This document shows positions 16,860-26,157 of a DNA stretch of 53,287 bases, one piece after another. Below the pieces are notes generated by a model that made no database searches, was not told the origin of the DNA, and saw only the letters and a list, made by a program, of their open reading frames with translations. Every line of letters begins with the position of its first letter. The stretch's first letter is position 1. This DNA is from Terriglobus sp. GTDB taxonomy: Bacteria > Acidobacteriota > Terriglobia > Terriglobales > Acidobacteriaceae. The stretch lies in the NCBI GenBank assembly GCA_026225595.1, contig JAMFTB010000003.1, forward strand, positions 1 to 53,287. The letters are read 5' to 3'. A program made the position numbers and the translations under genes.

Positions 16860-18350
16860 TTGAACACCAAAAGCAGCCGTCTCGCTGGTAATGCCCCCGG
16901 TCCGTCCGCGGGGCATTCCACAGAGTCGACGGAAGAACGTGCTGTGCTCGTCTCTGTTGAGATCACCAGCACGCGCAAACGCATGCCTGCCGCAGCGCAG
17001 CAGGCGCGCGCAGCAGCAGCTGTACATGAAGGCGAAGAAGACACTGAGCCCGCATCGGCTCCTGACCTGGACTTTGACGCGGCGCTTGAGGAGTTTCAGG
17101 AGCTGGCGCGATCCGCTGGCGCGCAGATTACTGCAACCGTGGTGCAGCGGCGCGCCAAGCCTGATCCTGCAACGCTGATTGGGCCCGGCAAGGTGGAGGA
17201 GTTAGTGGCGGTCGTTGCCAGTTCCGGCGCGAACCTGGTTCTGTTTGATCACGACCTCACTCCATCGCAACTGCGAAACCTGGACAAGGAACTACCGTGC
17301 CGCGTGATCGACCGCACGCAACTCATCCTGGACATCTTTGCCCGTCACGCACGCACACGCGAAGGTCATCTGCAGGTTGAGCTGGCGCAGCTGGAGTATC
17401 AGCTGCCCCGACTGGCGGGCCGCGGCAAGGCGATGAGTCAGCTGGGCGGCGGCATTGGCACGCGTGGTCCCGGCGAAACAAAGCTTGAGACGGATCGCCG
17501 CCGCATTCGCGCGCGCATTGATCGCCTGAAAGAACAGCTGGATACCGTACGCCGTAACCGCAGCCAGCAGCGCCAGCGCCGCGAGGCAGTGCCTGTGCCA
17601 ACGGTTGCGCTCGTCGGCTATACCAACGCGGGCAAAAGCACGCTGTTCAACGCGCTTACAGACGCCGGCGTTCTTGAATCCTCGCGCATGTTTGCCACGC
17701 TTGACCCCAAGCTGCGGCACCTTGCATTGCCCAGCCGCCGCAAGGTGCTGTTGAGCGATACGGTGGGTTTCATCCGCAACCTGCCGCATGCGTTGGTCAC
17801 CAGCTTTCGCGCCACGCTTGAGGAGGTGGAGCGCGCAGAGCTGCTGCTGCATGTGCGCGATGCTGCATCGCCCATGATGGATGAGCAGAAGGCGCAGGTA
17901 GAGAAGGTGCTGGCGGAGCTGGATGTAGCGAAGACGCCCACGCTGCAGGTGCTCAACAAGATTGACCTGCTGCCCGCGCTGGAACGTGCAGACCTGCTGC
18001 GCTTTCCAGAAAAGAACACCGTCGCCGTCTCCGCGCATACGGGTGATGGGCTGCAGGCGCTGATTGCTGCGATTGAAGAACGCATTGGCGGTGCGGAGGC
18101 GGTTGATCCAACGGCCACTGCAAGCTTCCGCATACCGCAGCGCGAGGGCCGCGCCATCGCTTCACTCGAAGCAGGTTGCTTCATCGATCAAAAACGCTTT
18201 GCGGGCAACATCGTCTTCTTTACCGCACACGGACCCACGTCACTGCTGCAGCGCTATCGCCGCTACCTTGTGCAGGAGCAAGGCGACCTGCCCGAAACCG
18301 CACCGGCTGATGCCAGGCCGCGGTTTCGGACACGCCGCGTATCGACCTAG
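16860..18350 (+). CDS. hflX: Ribosome-associated GTPase HflX
   Basis: A 496-residue GTPase that binds and splits ribosomes, especially under heat stress in E. coli. The N-terminal HflX domain (about 25-240) includes the family segment [16 protein letters not shown] and the Gly-rich linker [20 protein letters not shown]. The G domain follows: Walker [10 protein letters not shown] near 252, DTVGF near 300 and NKIDLL near 365. The start is TTG at 16860. It is supported by the conserved first strand RAVLVSVEI (about 27-35), which an internal ATG at 16983 would exclude. An acidic Ala/Glu-rich insert (about 44-70) is longer than usual. The stop overlaps the convergent qorB stop by 4 nt. Confidence 0.92.
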   Translation: MNTKSSRLAGNAPGPSAGHSTESTEERAVLVSVEITSTRKRMPAAAQQARAAAAVHEGEEDTEPASAPDLDFDAALEEFQELARSAGAQITATVVQRRAKPDPATLIGPGKVEELVAVVASSGANLVLFDHDLTPSQLRNLDKELPCRVIDRTQLILDIFARHARTREGHLQVELAQLEYQLPRLAGRGKAMSQLGGGIGTRGPGETKLETDRRRIRARIDRLKEQLDTVRRNRSQQRQRREAVPVPTVALVGYTNAGKSTLFNALTDAGVLESSRMFATLDPKLRHLALPSRRKVLLSDTVGFIRNLPHALVTSFRATLEEVERAELLLHVRDAASPMMDEQKAQVEKVLAELDVAKTPTLQVLNKIDLLPALERADLLRFPEKNTVAVSAHTGDGLQALIAAIEERIGGAEAVDPTATASFRIPQREGRAIASLEAGCFIDQKRFAGNIVFFTAHGPTSLLQRYRRYLVQEQGDLPETAPADARPRFRTRRVST

Positions 18351-19216
18351 TGATTCGGCGCTGGCGGCGCTGCGAGCGCTGCTTTGACCGCTTCGCTGAG
18401 CGACGTAGTGGGGCGGCCGATCAGCTTGCTCAGCGTGTGGGTGTCATCGTCCAACGCGCCATCCTTGGTCAGGGTCTCGCAGTTTGCAAGGACTCCGGCG
18501 ATCTCGGCGGGCAGAAATCCTGCGAGGATTTTCGCGTATTCCCCTTCGGGAAGATCGCGATACGGGATCGTCTTGCCGGTCTGCTTGCTTACCTCTGCGG
18601 CAAGCTCCGCACGGCTGTACGATGTGTCACCAGCGAGTTCGTAGATTTGGTTTTCGTGACCGCTGCTGGTCAGCACTTCGGCGGCTGCAGCCGCGTAATC
18701 GGCACGCGACGCGGCAGCGACACGGCCCTCACCGCTGGCTCCAACAAGGGCTCCGTGTTGCAAAGCGAACGCCAGGGCTGCGGTCTGATTCTCGAAGTAC
18801 CAGCCATTGCGCAGCAAGGCAAAGGGCAGGCCGCTCCCCTGCAGGTACTGCTCGGTCGCAACGTGCTCCGGCGCCAGTAGCAGCGGCGTGGTGTCTGCGC
18901 GCAGCAGGCTGGTATAGGCAAGCAGTCGCACACCAGCGGCCTTTGCCGCGTCAATGACTGCGCGGTGCTGCGGCACGCGTTGGCCTACTTCATTCCCTGA
19001 GATCAACAGAACACGGTCCACACCCTCAAAGGCCTTCGTCAGGGTCTCCGGGCGGCTATAGTCGGCCTCGCGCACTTGCACACCCTTTGCGGCAAGTGCT
19101 TTCGCCTTGGCAGGCGTGCGTACGGCCGCCACAATCTCCGATGCGGGAACCTTCTTCAACAGCGCGTCGATCACAAGCTGGCCGAGGTGGCCCGTAGCTC
19201 CAGTTACAGCGATCAT
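18347..19216 (-). CDS. qorB: NAD(P)H:quinone oxidoreductase 2 type (NmrA-like SDR)
   Basis: A 289-residue atypical short-chain dehydrogenase with the NmrA/QorB layout: Rossmann motif TGATGHLG at 5-12, [17 protein letters not shown] marking an NADP-type second strand, and the QorB pattern [21 protein letters not shown] and LRNGWYFEN. There is no Tyr-x3-Lys catalytic pair, as in QorB of E. coli, which reduces quinones with NADPH. It is divergent from an HxlR-family regulator gene (94 bp apart), the same pairing as ytfG/ytfH (qorB/qorR) in E. coli, which supports the name and suggests redox control. Cytoplasmic. Confidence 0.86.
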   Translation of the reverse strand: MIAVTGATGHLGQLVIDALLKKVPASEIVAAVRTPAKAKALAAKGVQVREADYSRPETLTKAFEGVDRVLLISGNEVGQRVPQHRAVIDAAKAAGVRLLAYTSLLRADTTPLLLAPEHVATEQYLQGSGLPFALLRNGWYFENQTAALAFALQHGALVGASGEGRVAAASRADYAAAAAEVLTSSGHENQIYELAGDTSYSRAELAAEVSKQTGKTIPYRDLPEGEYAKILAGFLPAEIAGVLANCETLTKDGALDDDTHTLSKLIGRPTTSLSEAVKAALAAPPAPNH

Positions 19217-19268
19217 TGTTCTTCTCCTGGCCGCGAACGAGCGGCTGAGTTCAAGTTAGATCAACAAG

Positions 19269-19301
19269 CTTACTTTGGGTAAGTACATACTTTTTGGTAA
19301 G
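19269..19301. promoter_or_regulatory. Candidate HxlR/QorR operators (two repeats)
   Basis: The first site is CTTAC-TTTGG-GTAAG (19269-19283). The second is CATAC-TTTTTG-GTAAG (19286-19301), ending 8 nt before the regulator start. Two similar dyads at about 17-18 bp spacing between qorB and its HxlR neighbour fit binding of two winged-helix dimers. Inferred from symmetry, repetition and position. Confidence 0.55.
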
Positions 19302-19309
19302 CTCTATGC

Positions 19310-19705
19310 ATGGCATGGCCCAAGAGCACGAAAACCGTTCGCATCCGCCAAGGCAATCTGTACGCTGCGGATTGCCCCACACGCATTGTGCTGGATCACG
19401 TGATGTCGCGCTGGGGATCGCTGGTGATTGTCCTGCTGATGGAAAAGACCTACCGCTTTAGCGAGTTGGCCTATCTCATCGGCGGCGTCAGCGAGAAGAT
19501 GCTGGCGCAAACGCTGCGCATACTGGAAGAAGACGGCTTCGTGCTGCGCAAGGTATATCCCACCAAGCCGCCCAAGGTGGAGTACAGCCTGACATCGTTT
19601 GGTCGGGAGCTGGCCGGACACGTCTATGCGCTGGCAGGGTTTGTACAGGGAAACGTTGGTAAGGTGATGACCCACCGCGACAAGATTCGCCGTCTGTCTG
19701 CCTGA
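19310..19705 (+). CDS. HxlR family redox-type regulator (QorR/YtfH-like)
   Basis: A 131-residue winged-helix protein. ADCPTRIVLDHVMSRWG holds the conserved N-terminal Cys of the HxlR family at about residue 21-22 and the W-G pair, and RFSELAYLIGGVSEKMLAQTL is the recognition region, with the wing around VYPTKPPKVEYSLT. In YtfH/QorR and HypR proteins this Cys senses quinone or disulfide stress. It is divergent from qorB, and a pair of dyads fills the gap, so it probably represses both. The conserved Cys and the pairing are seen directly; redox sensing is inference from the family. Confidence 0.87.
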   Translation: MAWPKSTKTVRIRQGNLYAADCPTRIVLDHVMSRWGSLVIVLLMEKTYRFSELAYLIGGVSEKMLAQTLRILEEDGFVLRKVYPTKPPKVEYSLTSFGRELAGHVYALAGFVQGNVGKVMTHRDKIRRLSA

Positions 19706-19714
19706 TCGGCGCAG

Positions 19715-20341
19715 CTATTTCCAGTCGATCTTCTTGTATTGCGGGTCGTAGATGCGGTCGCCCCATTCGCTCTTCGCGTAGTCTCCATCGGCAATCGAAA
19801 TCGCGTCCAGCCTGGCGTGGTCTGCCATCGATCCCTGCCCCTCAGGGTCCAGCTTGCTAACTTCTGCATTGCTGATCTTGTTGTAGAAGGTGACCACGGC
19901 ATTGCCGGTTTCATACGAATTCAGCATGACCGCGCCATCTTCCGCGAGCATCTGGCCGCCCCTATCCTTGAAGGAAAGTCCATTGCTGCCAAAGCGCTTT
20001 CGCAGTTGGGTGAGCGTCGTCTGTCCAAATTGCAAACCGGATAGGTCGCACAGCGGATTCTTGTCCGCGCCTGCGTTCCAGTCCGATTCGATGTAGACGA
20101 TCTTGCCCGCCTGGCTGGTGGTTACGGAGAGGTCATTGCCGTTAGGCAGCACCCATCGCTGAACCGTCATGCCCTTGTTGTCACTTGTCTCTACGGGTTT
20201 TCCCAGAGCGGCGAGTTTTGTCGCGGGGTCGCCGATGTGCAGCGACGAAAGAGATTGACCGTCCGCACGAATCGCGCACGCCATTACAAGCAGCAGGGCA
20301 ATCGCAAGCGATGCAAGGCGACATTTTGTGCGCGGCTTCAT
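19715..20341 (-). CDS. Secreted hypothetical protein
   Basis: A 208-residue protein with a signal peptide (basic MKPRTKCR, then LASLAIALLLVMACAIRADGQ). The mature part contains 'LHIGDPATKLAALGKP', which resembles the start of small periplasmic beta domains built around G-x-G--x2-v---lG-P repeats, and a second possible copy at 'LSGLQFGQTTLTQLRKRFGS'. No catalytic motif was recognised. The start at 20341 was chosen over an upstream in-frame codon at 20425 because it opens the signal sequence. It converges with the HxlR gene. Confidence 0.65.
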   Translation of the reverse strand: MKPRTKCRLASLAIALLLVMACAIRADGQSLSSLHIGDPATKLAALGKPVETSDNKGMTVQRWVLPNGNDLSVTTSQAGKIVYIESDWNAGADKNPLCDLSGLQFGQTTLTQLRKRFGSNGLSFKDRGGQMLAEDGAVMLNSYETGNAVVTFYNKISNAEVSKLDPEGQGSMADHARLDAISIADGDYAKSEWGDRIYDPQYKKIDWK

Positions 20342-20466
20342 CGCGATCCCTCTCGCGCCAAGATTACAGCATGGCAAAAGAATTCCGTTCGCAAATGCGC
20401 GCTCCAAAACTGAGGCTTGCCACATCTAATATCTGCGTAGCTTCAAATAATCCGATGGAGACAACG

Positions 20467-21357
20467 ATGCCGAACACAGAAAAGCTTGGGGGTACCTTTG
20501 CGCTGCCGGCTACAACGGTTACGGTAAAGCGCGTGGGTTATGGCGCCATGCAGCTTGCAGGGCCGCATGTGTGGGGTCCGCCGAAGGATCGCGATGCATG
20601 TGTCGCAGTACTGCGCGAGGCGGTTGCAGCGGGCGTGGACCACATCGACACCAGCGACTTCTACGGTCCGCACGTCACCAACGGGATCATTCGCGAGGCG
20701 CTGCATCCATATGCAGACGACCTGACGATTGTGACGAAGGTGGGCGCAGTACGCGGCGACGGTGGATCATGGCTGCCCGCGCAGAAGCCTGCGGAACTGG
20801 TAGCTGCAGTGCATGACAACCTGCGCAACCTTGGGCTGGACGTGCTGGACGTTGTGAACCTCCGGCTGATGGGCGGTGGTCCCACCGGCAGCATCCCGGT
20901 TGAAGGCTCAGTTGCAGAACGCTATAGCGCTCTTGCGGAGCTGCAACAGAAGGGCCTGATCAAGCACCTGGGCATAAGCAACGCGCTCGCTTCACAGATC
21001 GACGAGGCGAATGCCATTTCGCCCGTAGTCTGTGTGCAGAATCTGTATAACCTGGCGCACCGCACAGACGATGCTCTGGTGGACAGCCTTGCGGCAAAGG
21101 GCATTGCCTATGTGCCGTTCTTTCCGCTGGGCGGCTTCACGCCATTGCAGTCATCCACGCTGAATGATGTTGCCGCAGAGCTGGGCGCAACGCCCATGCA
21201 GACGGCGCTGGCATGGCTGCTGCATCGTTCACCCAACATCCTGCTCATCCCGGGCACATCGTCGGTGACGCATCTGCGTGAAAACCTTGCGGCTGCTGAA
21301 CTTGTTCTGTCGGCTGAGGTGTTGAAGAGACTGGACGGCATCGCTGCTGAGGCTTAG
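20467..21357 (+). CDS. Aldo/keto reductase (YdbC-like)
   Basis: A 296-residue NADPH-dependent TIM-barrel oxidoreductase. The catalytic Tyr is in DTSDFYGPHVTN and the Lys in TIVTKVG, with the Asp in GVDHIDTSD. The usual catalytic His is replaced by Asn (VVNLRLMG), as I recall for the YdbC subgroup. IPGTSSVTHLRENL near the C-terminus is the NADP phosphate loop. The start at 20467 has GGAG 6 nt upstream; an ATG at 20455 would add four residues. The stop overlaps that of the adenosine deaminase gene on the other strand by 4 nt. The physiological substrate is unknown; YdbC of E. coli was linked to pyridoxal reduction. Confidence 0.85.
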   Translation: MPNTEKLGGTFALPATTVTVKRVGYGAMQLAGPHVWGPPKDRDACVAVLREAVAAGVDHIDTSDFYGPHVTNGIIREALHPYADDLTIVTKVGAVRGDGGSWLPAQKPAELVAAVHDNLRNLGLDVLDVVNLRLMGGGPTGSIPVEGSVAERYSALAELQQKGLIKHLGISNALASQIDEANAISPVVCVQNLYNLAHRTDDALVDSLAAKGIAYVPFFPLGGFTPLQSSTLNDVAAELGATPMQTALAWLLHRSPNILLIPGTSSVTHLRENLAAAELVLSAEVLKRLDGIAAEA

Positions 21358-22370
21358 CGGTACTGCTCCACCGCCTGCAGCAGCTTGATCTTGCGTGTGG
21401 GCTGCAGAAAGCTGGCTTCAACGGAGTTCGCTGCAATCTCGCGCATCTGTTCGTTGGTGAATTCAAACTCGCGCTGCACGGTTTCGTACTCATCCAGCAG
21501 GTCCGCGCCAAACATGGGTGGATCGTCTGAGTTGAGCGTAATCATGAGGCCGCGTTCAAAGTAATGGCGCACCGGGTGCTTGTCGATTGAGCTGCAACAT
21601 CCGGTGCGCAGATTGCTGGTCACGTTCAGCTCCAGCGGTATCTGGCGTTCGGCCAGGATGTCCAGAAGTTCAGGGTCATCGACCGCGGTGAGCGCGTGGC
21701 CAAGCCGCTCTGCACCAATGTTGATGGCAGCCCATATGCTGCTTGCCGGTACGTTTTCGCCGGCGTGCACGGTCAGGTGCAGGCCGTTGGCCTTCGCCTC
21801 TTCGTAGATGTGTTTGAAGTCGCTGGCGGGTCCGCGCGCTTCATCACCGCCAATGCCAATGCCCACAATGCTGGGGTACTGCGCCTTCAGCTGCGCTGCC
21901 TTGGTGAAGACGACCGCTGCTTCCTCCGGACCAAAGTGCCGGACGGCGTCAAATATCCACAGGACCGTGGTGCCAAAGTCTGCTTCGCCGCGCATGCGTC
22001 CGCGTTCAACGGCGGCCATCATCTCTTCCACGGTGATCTGCGTTTTGAAGCGAAGGATGATGCCGACGGAGATGTACACCTCGGCATGCTTCACGCCCTG
22101 CTCGGCCAGGCGGTGAATCATCTCGTAGGTGATCAGTTCGTAGTCAGCGGGTGTCTGCAGCCGCTCACTGACAGCCTTAAAAGCCATCAGAAAGCCGAGG
22201 AAGTTTTCATACACGTAGAGAGTGCGTGCAGCTTCCAGCGTCAGCGGCTCCGCATCGTTGCGGGCGGATAGCTGCACCAGCGTCTCCGGCACAATGGTGC
22301 CTTCAAGGTGCAGATGCAGCTCGCACTTGGGAAGGCCCCGCAACCATTCGCGCGGCGATAAAGTCTCCAT
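21354..22370 (-). CDS. Adenosine deaminase family hydrolase
   Basis: A 338-residue amidohydrolase. The zinc ligands are in CELHLHLEG (His19, His21), the proton-relay Glu in HAGENV (about 205), and the last Asp in LNSDDPPMF (about 285). These motifs place it with adenosine deaminases and the related 6-aminodeoxyfutalosine deaminases of menaquinone synthesis; the two cannot be told apart by eye. The segment NVTSNLRTGCCSSIDKHPV forms the substrate lid. The start at 22370 begins the family fold; the longer open frame upstream has no family similarity. It lies just downstream of the acyltransferase gene (37 bp) on the same strand. Confidence 0.87.
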   Translation of the reverse strand: METLSPREWLRGLPKCELHLHLEGTIVPETLVQLSARNDAEPLTLEAARTLYVYENFLGFLMAFKAVSERLQTPADYELITYEMIHRLAEQGVKHAEVYISVGIILRFKTQITVEEMMAAVERGRMRGEADFGTTVLWIFDAVRHFGPEEAAVVFTKAAQLKAQYPSIVGIGIGGDEARGPASDFKHIYEEAKANGLHLTVHAGENVPASSIWAAINIGAERLGHALTAVDDPELLDILAERQIPLELNVTSNLRTGCCSSIDKHPVRHYFERGLMITLNSDDPPMFGADLLDEYETVQREFEFTNEQMREIAANSVEASFLQPTRKIKLLQAVEQYR

Positions 22371-22407
22371 GTCTCTAGTGTCGCGCAGTTGGTCACAGTC
22401 GTGTGGC

Positions 22408-23550
22408 CTATGCCTTGAAAATCTGCGCTGCTTCTGTTTGGGCAGGTGTGCCCACGGCGGAGTCAATGCGGCGGGGAAAGAGACGGTCGCGCAGGGCCAG
22501 CGAGGGAAATTCAACCAGCCGCGTTGTGATGACACCGGTGACGATGCCCGCGAATGGAGGCACAAGCAAGAGCCAGGGGGCGCGAAGCGCCATGGGTAGG
22601 TGCCGGCTGAATGAGACAGTGGGATCGATCACCGAAATATGCCACAGGTAGATGCCGTAGGAGTACAGGCCGATCCATGCGATGGCGCGGTAGACCCACG
22701 TGTAGTGCTTGCCGGTGCGATGGCGATAGAGCAGCAGAAGGATGGCAACGCCGCTTATATCGGCAAGCAGTATTTGCGCGGATGCACTCCACCATGTGCC
22801 TCGCAGGAAACGGAAGGCAGCCAGCGTTGCGAACAGAACGGCGATCCAGAGAGGCCAAAAGCTTTGAAGCCGCTGGAAGCGCTGCGGGGTGTAGTGGTAA
22901 AGCATCGCCAGAAGCACGCCAAACAGGATGCCGTGAATGCGGGTGTCTGTGGGTGTGAATACATTGCCTCCGTGAGAGGCCACCCAAAACAGTCGCGTGA
23001 TGCTAATGGCGGCTATGCCGCAGATGATGGCGAAGATGGTGCGCGCCTGCAGCCGCCACGCTACCGCGATGCCAAGTAGAGCCACCAGCAACAGGTATGC
23101 GTGCTCCTCCACGGCAAGCGTCCACGTGTGCGCAACACCGCCTACGTAGTTCTGGATGTTAAGGAAGTTGCCCAGTAGTTCATGGAAGGTCCGGTGGCGG
23201 GTCAGCAGAATCGCCAGCAGAAAGACGTAGTACTGAGGCCAGATTTTGAAGCCTCGGCGAATCAGAAAACGCTTAATGTCGATGCGTCCGCGAACCCTCC
23301 ATTCCTTGATCAGCAGACCGCCGACCAGAAAGCCGCTCAGGACAAAGAACATGTCCACGCCTGCCCAGCCGAAATGCTGCCAACCCAGCCATAGAAAGGG
23401 CATACCCAGCAGATGCTTGGGAACGTGATAATCCACCACCATGAGGATGGCGATGCCTCGGATGAAGTCCAGTTCAAGTTCGCGGCTTGTGGGTTTCGCT
23501 TCCGGGCTGGTTGAGACCGACTCCTTAGGTTGTGTGAGTGGCTGCTTCAC
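22408..23550 (-). CDS. Acyltransferase family 3 membrane protein (OafA-like)
   Basis: A 380-residue integral membrane acyltransferase with about ten helices. The conserved start of the PF01757 fold is clear: RELELDFIRGIAILMVVDYH (with the invariant R near the FIRG and a His at the end of helix 1), followed by FFVLSGFLVGGLLIKEW. Members transfer acetyl or other acyl groups to LPS, exopolysaccharide or other extracytoplasmic sugars. The proposed GTG start at 23550 overlaps the upstream permease stop as GTGA, a translational-coupling arrangement; an earlier start would lie inside the permease. The acceptor is unknown. Confidence 0.8.
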   Translation of the reverse strand: MKQPLTQPKESVSTSPEAKPTSRELELDFIRGIAILMVVDYHVPKHLLGMPFLWLGWQHFGWAGVDMFFVLSGFLVGGLLIKEWRVRGRIDIKRFLIRRGFKIWPQYYVFLLAILLTRHRTFHELLGNFLNIQNYVGGVAHTWTLAVEEHAYLLLVALLGIAVAWRLQARTIFAIICGIAAISITRLFWVASHGGNVFTPTDTRIHGILFGVLLAMLYHYTPQRFQRLQSFWPLWIAVLFATLAAFRFLRGTWWSASAQILLADISGVAILLLLYRHRTGKHYTWVYRAIAWIGLYSYGIYLWHISVIDPTVSFSRHLPMALRAPWLLLVPPFAGIVTGVITTRLVEFPSLALRDRLFPRRIDSAVGTPAQTEAAQIFKA

Positions 23551-25091
23551 TGCGCGAACTCGCTGCGTTTGCGGCTGTAGAAGAAGTAGACGAACAGGCC
23601 GATGACCAGCCAGATGAAGAAGCGCAGCCATGTGATTGCGGGCAGGCCGGCCATCAGCAAAATGCAGAACAGCGTACTGAGGATGGGGATGACCGGGCCG
23701 CCTGGCACGCGGAAGCCGCGATGCCGCGCCGGGTCTTTGTAGCGCAGCACGATGACACCGATGGAGACGAGCACGAAGGCAAACAACGTGCCGATGTTCG
23801 ACATCTCCGCGAAGGTACCCACGTCAAACAGGCCCGACGGAATTGCAACCAGGATACCCGCGACCCACGTTGCAAACGCCGGTGTGCGGAAACGCGGATG
23901 CACGGACGAGAAGACATCCGGCAGCAGGCGGTCGCGGCTCATAGCGAACCACACGCGCGCTTGTCCAAGCTGGAAGACCAGGATGGACGACACCATGCCA
24001 ACCAGCGCGCCAATCAGCACGAAGAGCCGCACAAAGTGCAGGCGGTGTGCACCGGGCAGCAGGCTTACACGCTTCAGCGCGTTCACCACCGGCGCGCCGT
24101 CGCCTGCAATGGATTGCCACGGCACCAGGCCGGTCAGCGTTGCTGCCACGCCAATGTAGAGCACCGTGCAGACGATCAAGGTGGCGATGATGCCGATGGG
24201 CACATCACGCCGCGGATTCTTGCACTCTTCGCTCGCCGTTGAAACAGAGTCAAAGCCGATGTAGGTAAAGAAGATGATCGATCCACCCGCAAGCACGCCG
24301 CTGAAACCATTGGGCGAGAAGGGATGGTAGTTCGACGTGTGAATGAAGCTGGCGCCAAAGCCAATGAACAGCAGGATCGCCGCAATCTTTACCAGCACCA
24401 TAATGTTGTTGGTGCGCGCGGACTCTGAGATGCCGCGGACGAGCAGCACCGTAAGCAGCAGGACTACAACGAACGCGGGGATATCAAAGCCAAAGTGCCA
24501 GCCGGTGGGGAAGATGTCTTTACCCGCAAGGTCCTGCAGACCCAGCGGCAGGTACGCGGGTGAAAGCCACTTGGGGTCCAGCCGTATGTTCAGCCAGTCC
24601 AGAAGATCGACAATGTGCGCCGCAAAGCCCACGCTCACGCTCATGTTGCTGAAGGCATATTCCAGAATCAGGTCCCAGCCAATGATCCACGCAACCAGTT
24701 CGCCCAGCGTCGCGTAGGTATAGGTGTAGGCCGAACCTGCAATTGGAATCATGCTGGCGAGCTCTGCATAGCAAAGGCCGGTAAGCGCGCACACAATGGC
24801 CACCAGCACCAGCGAGATTGCCAGCGCAGGGCCCGCGCCCGGTCGGCCTGCCACCGCACCGTGGTGCAGGATGAGGTCGATGATGGGCGAACCCTTCCAG
24901 TCCGCAAGCTTTTCCGGATTGCCACCGATGGCCGTGCCAATCACGGTGAAGATGCCGCTGCCAATGACCGCGCCAATTCCCAGCGCCGTCAGCGAGACGG
25001 GGCCGAGTGTCTTGCGCAGCGCATGTTCCGGCTTCTCTGAGTCCGAGATGAGTTTGTCGATGGATTTTGTGGCGAAGATCTGTCGGGGCAG
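23547..25091 (-). CDS. APC family amino acid permease (CAT type), non-ATG start
   Basis: A polytopic amino acid transporter of the cationic-amino-acid type, with about 12-13 helices. Upstream of the first GTG (24944) the same frame encodes the family's N-terminal segment: IFATKSIDKL, SEKPEHALRKTLG and the helix-1 core LGIGAVIGSGIF. Between the in-frame TAG at 25125-25127 and that GTG there is no ATG, GTG or TTG. A CTG at 25091 has GAGGA 7 nt upstream and would give 514 residues, normal for the family; starting at 24944 would cut off most of helix 1. I therefore place the start at the CTG, as an inference; a frameshift or damaged start is the alternative. It precedes the acyltransferase with a 4-nt overlap. 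Confidence 0.8.
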   Translation of the reverse strand: MPRQIFATKSIDKLISDSEKPEHALRKTLGPVSLTALGIGAVIGSGIFTVIGTAIGGNPEKLADWKGSPIIDLILHHGAVAGRPGAGPALAISLVLVAIVCALTGLCYAELASMIPIAGSAYTYTYATLGELVAWIIGWDLILEYAFSNMSVSVGFAAHIVDLLDWLNIRLDPKWLSPAYLPLGLQDLAGKDIFPTGWHFGFDIPAFVVVLLLTVLLVRGISESARTNNIMVLVKIAAILLFIGFGASFIHTSNYHPFSPNGFSGVLAGGSIIFFTYIGFDSVSTASEECKNPRRDVPIGIIATLIVCTVLYIGVAATLTGLVPWQSIAGDGAPVVNALKRVSLLPGAHRLHFVRLFVLIGALVGMVSSILVFQLGQARVWFAMSRDRLLPDVFSSVHPRFRTPAFATWVAGILVAIPSGLFDVGTFAEMSNIGTLFAFVLVSIGVIVLRYKDPARHRGFRVPGGPVIPILSTLFCILLMAGLPAITWLRFFIWLVIGLFVYFFYSRKRSEFAQ

Positions 25092-25210
25092 GGCAGTGTC
25101 CTCGTGGGCTAGTGATGAATGTTCCTACTGTAATCTACATCCCACATAGCCTGAGCCAATCGCGACGTGTGCCAAGGCAACGCTCGGGTCCATAGACGTG
25201 GGAGGTTTCG

Positions 25211-26125
25211 ATGAACAAGCAACTCATCGCCGTGATGCTGGCTGTGATCCTCATTTGTACAGGAGGGGTCTGCGCCCAGCAGGCGAAAAGAAGTTCAGAC
25301 GCTCGATTGGCATTCGATGTCGTTTCCGTGAAACCTAATAAGGCCGGAGAAGATAAGTTGGATTCCAATGTGCCGCTGGGAGCTGGAGATGTGTTTACTC
25401 CAACGCACGGTGTCTTTCGCGCGACAGGTTTTCCTTTGATCTATTACATACAATTTGCCTATCGCATCACACCCGACCAGCAGATATTCCTTCGTGCAGA
25501 AGCACCGAAGTGGGTGCTTACTGAGCGGTATGCAATCGAAGCAAAAACCCTAAATGAAAACGCCACAAAAGATGAACTTCGCTTGATGATGCGAACCGTT
25601 TTAGCGGAGAGGTCTCATCTCCTTATTCGGGAGCAAGACCGACAAGTACCGGTTTACCAAGTCGAACTCATTAAGCCTGGAAGAACCGGCCCGTACCTGC
25701 GGCCCCATGATGAATCAACCGAGTCCTGCACGGGTGCAACTGGTATTGGTTCCGAAACACCATCAACAGGCACGCTTTCTTTTCCAAAAGGGTGTGGCGG
25801 CTTCCTGTGGGTTCCCCCAACATCTGCCGGTTTACGCAGTGGCGGTGCCCGAAAAGTTTCCATGCAATTGGTGGCAAGCAGTATCGGGTCGATGTCGGGG
25901 CTTGGACGCCCTTTCGTTGACAAAACCGGAATCGACGGCGAGTTCGATTTCAGTTTCGAGTTTGCGGCAGAACCCTCGAACTCAATTACGCAAGAAAATG
26001 TTCCAATCGAAGGGCCAAGCTTCTCACAAGCCATCAAAGATGAGTTGGGTCTCAAACTTGAGAAGGGGATTAGTTCAATTCCGGTCTGGCATATTGACGA
26101 TATCGGCCGCCCTAGCGAGAACTGA
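25211..26125 (+). CDS. TIGR03435 family secreted protein
   Basis: A 304-residue protein with a signal peptide (MNKQLIAVMLAVILICTGGVCAQQ) and the pattern of TIGR03435 proteins, which are greatly expanded in soil Acidobacteriota: FDVVSVKPNK after the signal, GVFRATGFPLIYYIQFAYRI, APKWVLTERYAIEAK, LRLMMRTVLAERSHL and the late PFVDKTGIDGEFDFSFEF. The function is unknown. GGAGG lies 5 nt before the start. Codon use looks less GC-rich than in the neighbours (runs of AAA and GAA), as in the gene 32 bp downstream, hinting at separate ancestry for the pair. It is divergent from the permease. Confidence 0.85.
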   Translation: MNKQLIAVMLAVILICTGGVCAQQAKRSSDARLAFDVVSVKPNKAGEDKLDSNVPLGAGDVFTPTHGVFRATGFPLIYYIQFAYRITPDQQIFLRAEAPKWVLTERYAIEAKTLNENATKDELRLMMRTVLAERSHLLIREQDRQVPVYQVELIKPGRTGPYLRPHDESTESCTGATGIGSETPSTGTLSFPKGCGGFLWVPPTSAGLRSGGARKVSMQLVASSIGSMSGLGRPFVDKTGIDGEFDFSFEFAAEPSNSITQENVPIEGPSFSQAIKDELGLKLEKGISSIPVWHIDDIGRPSEN

Positions 26126-26157
26126 ACTAAAGACTTCAGAATGAGGAGGATTCAGAG

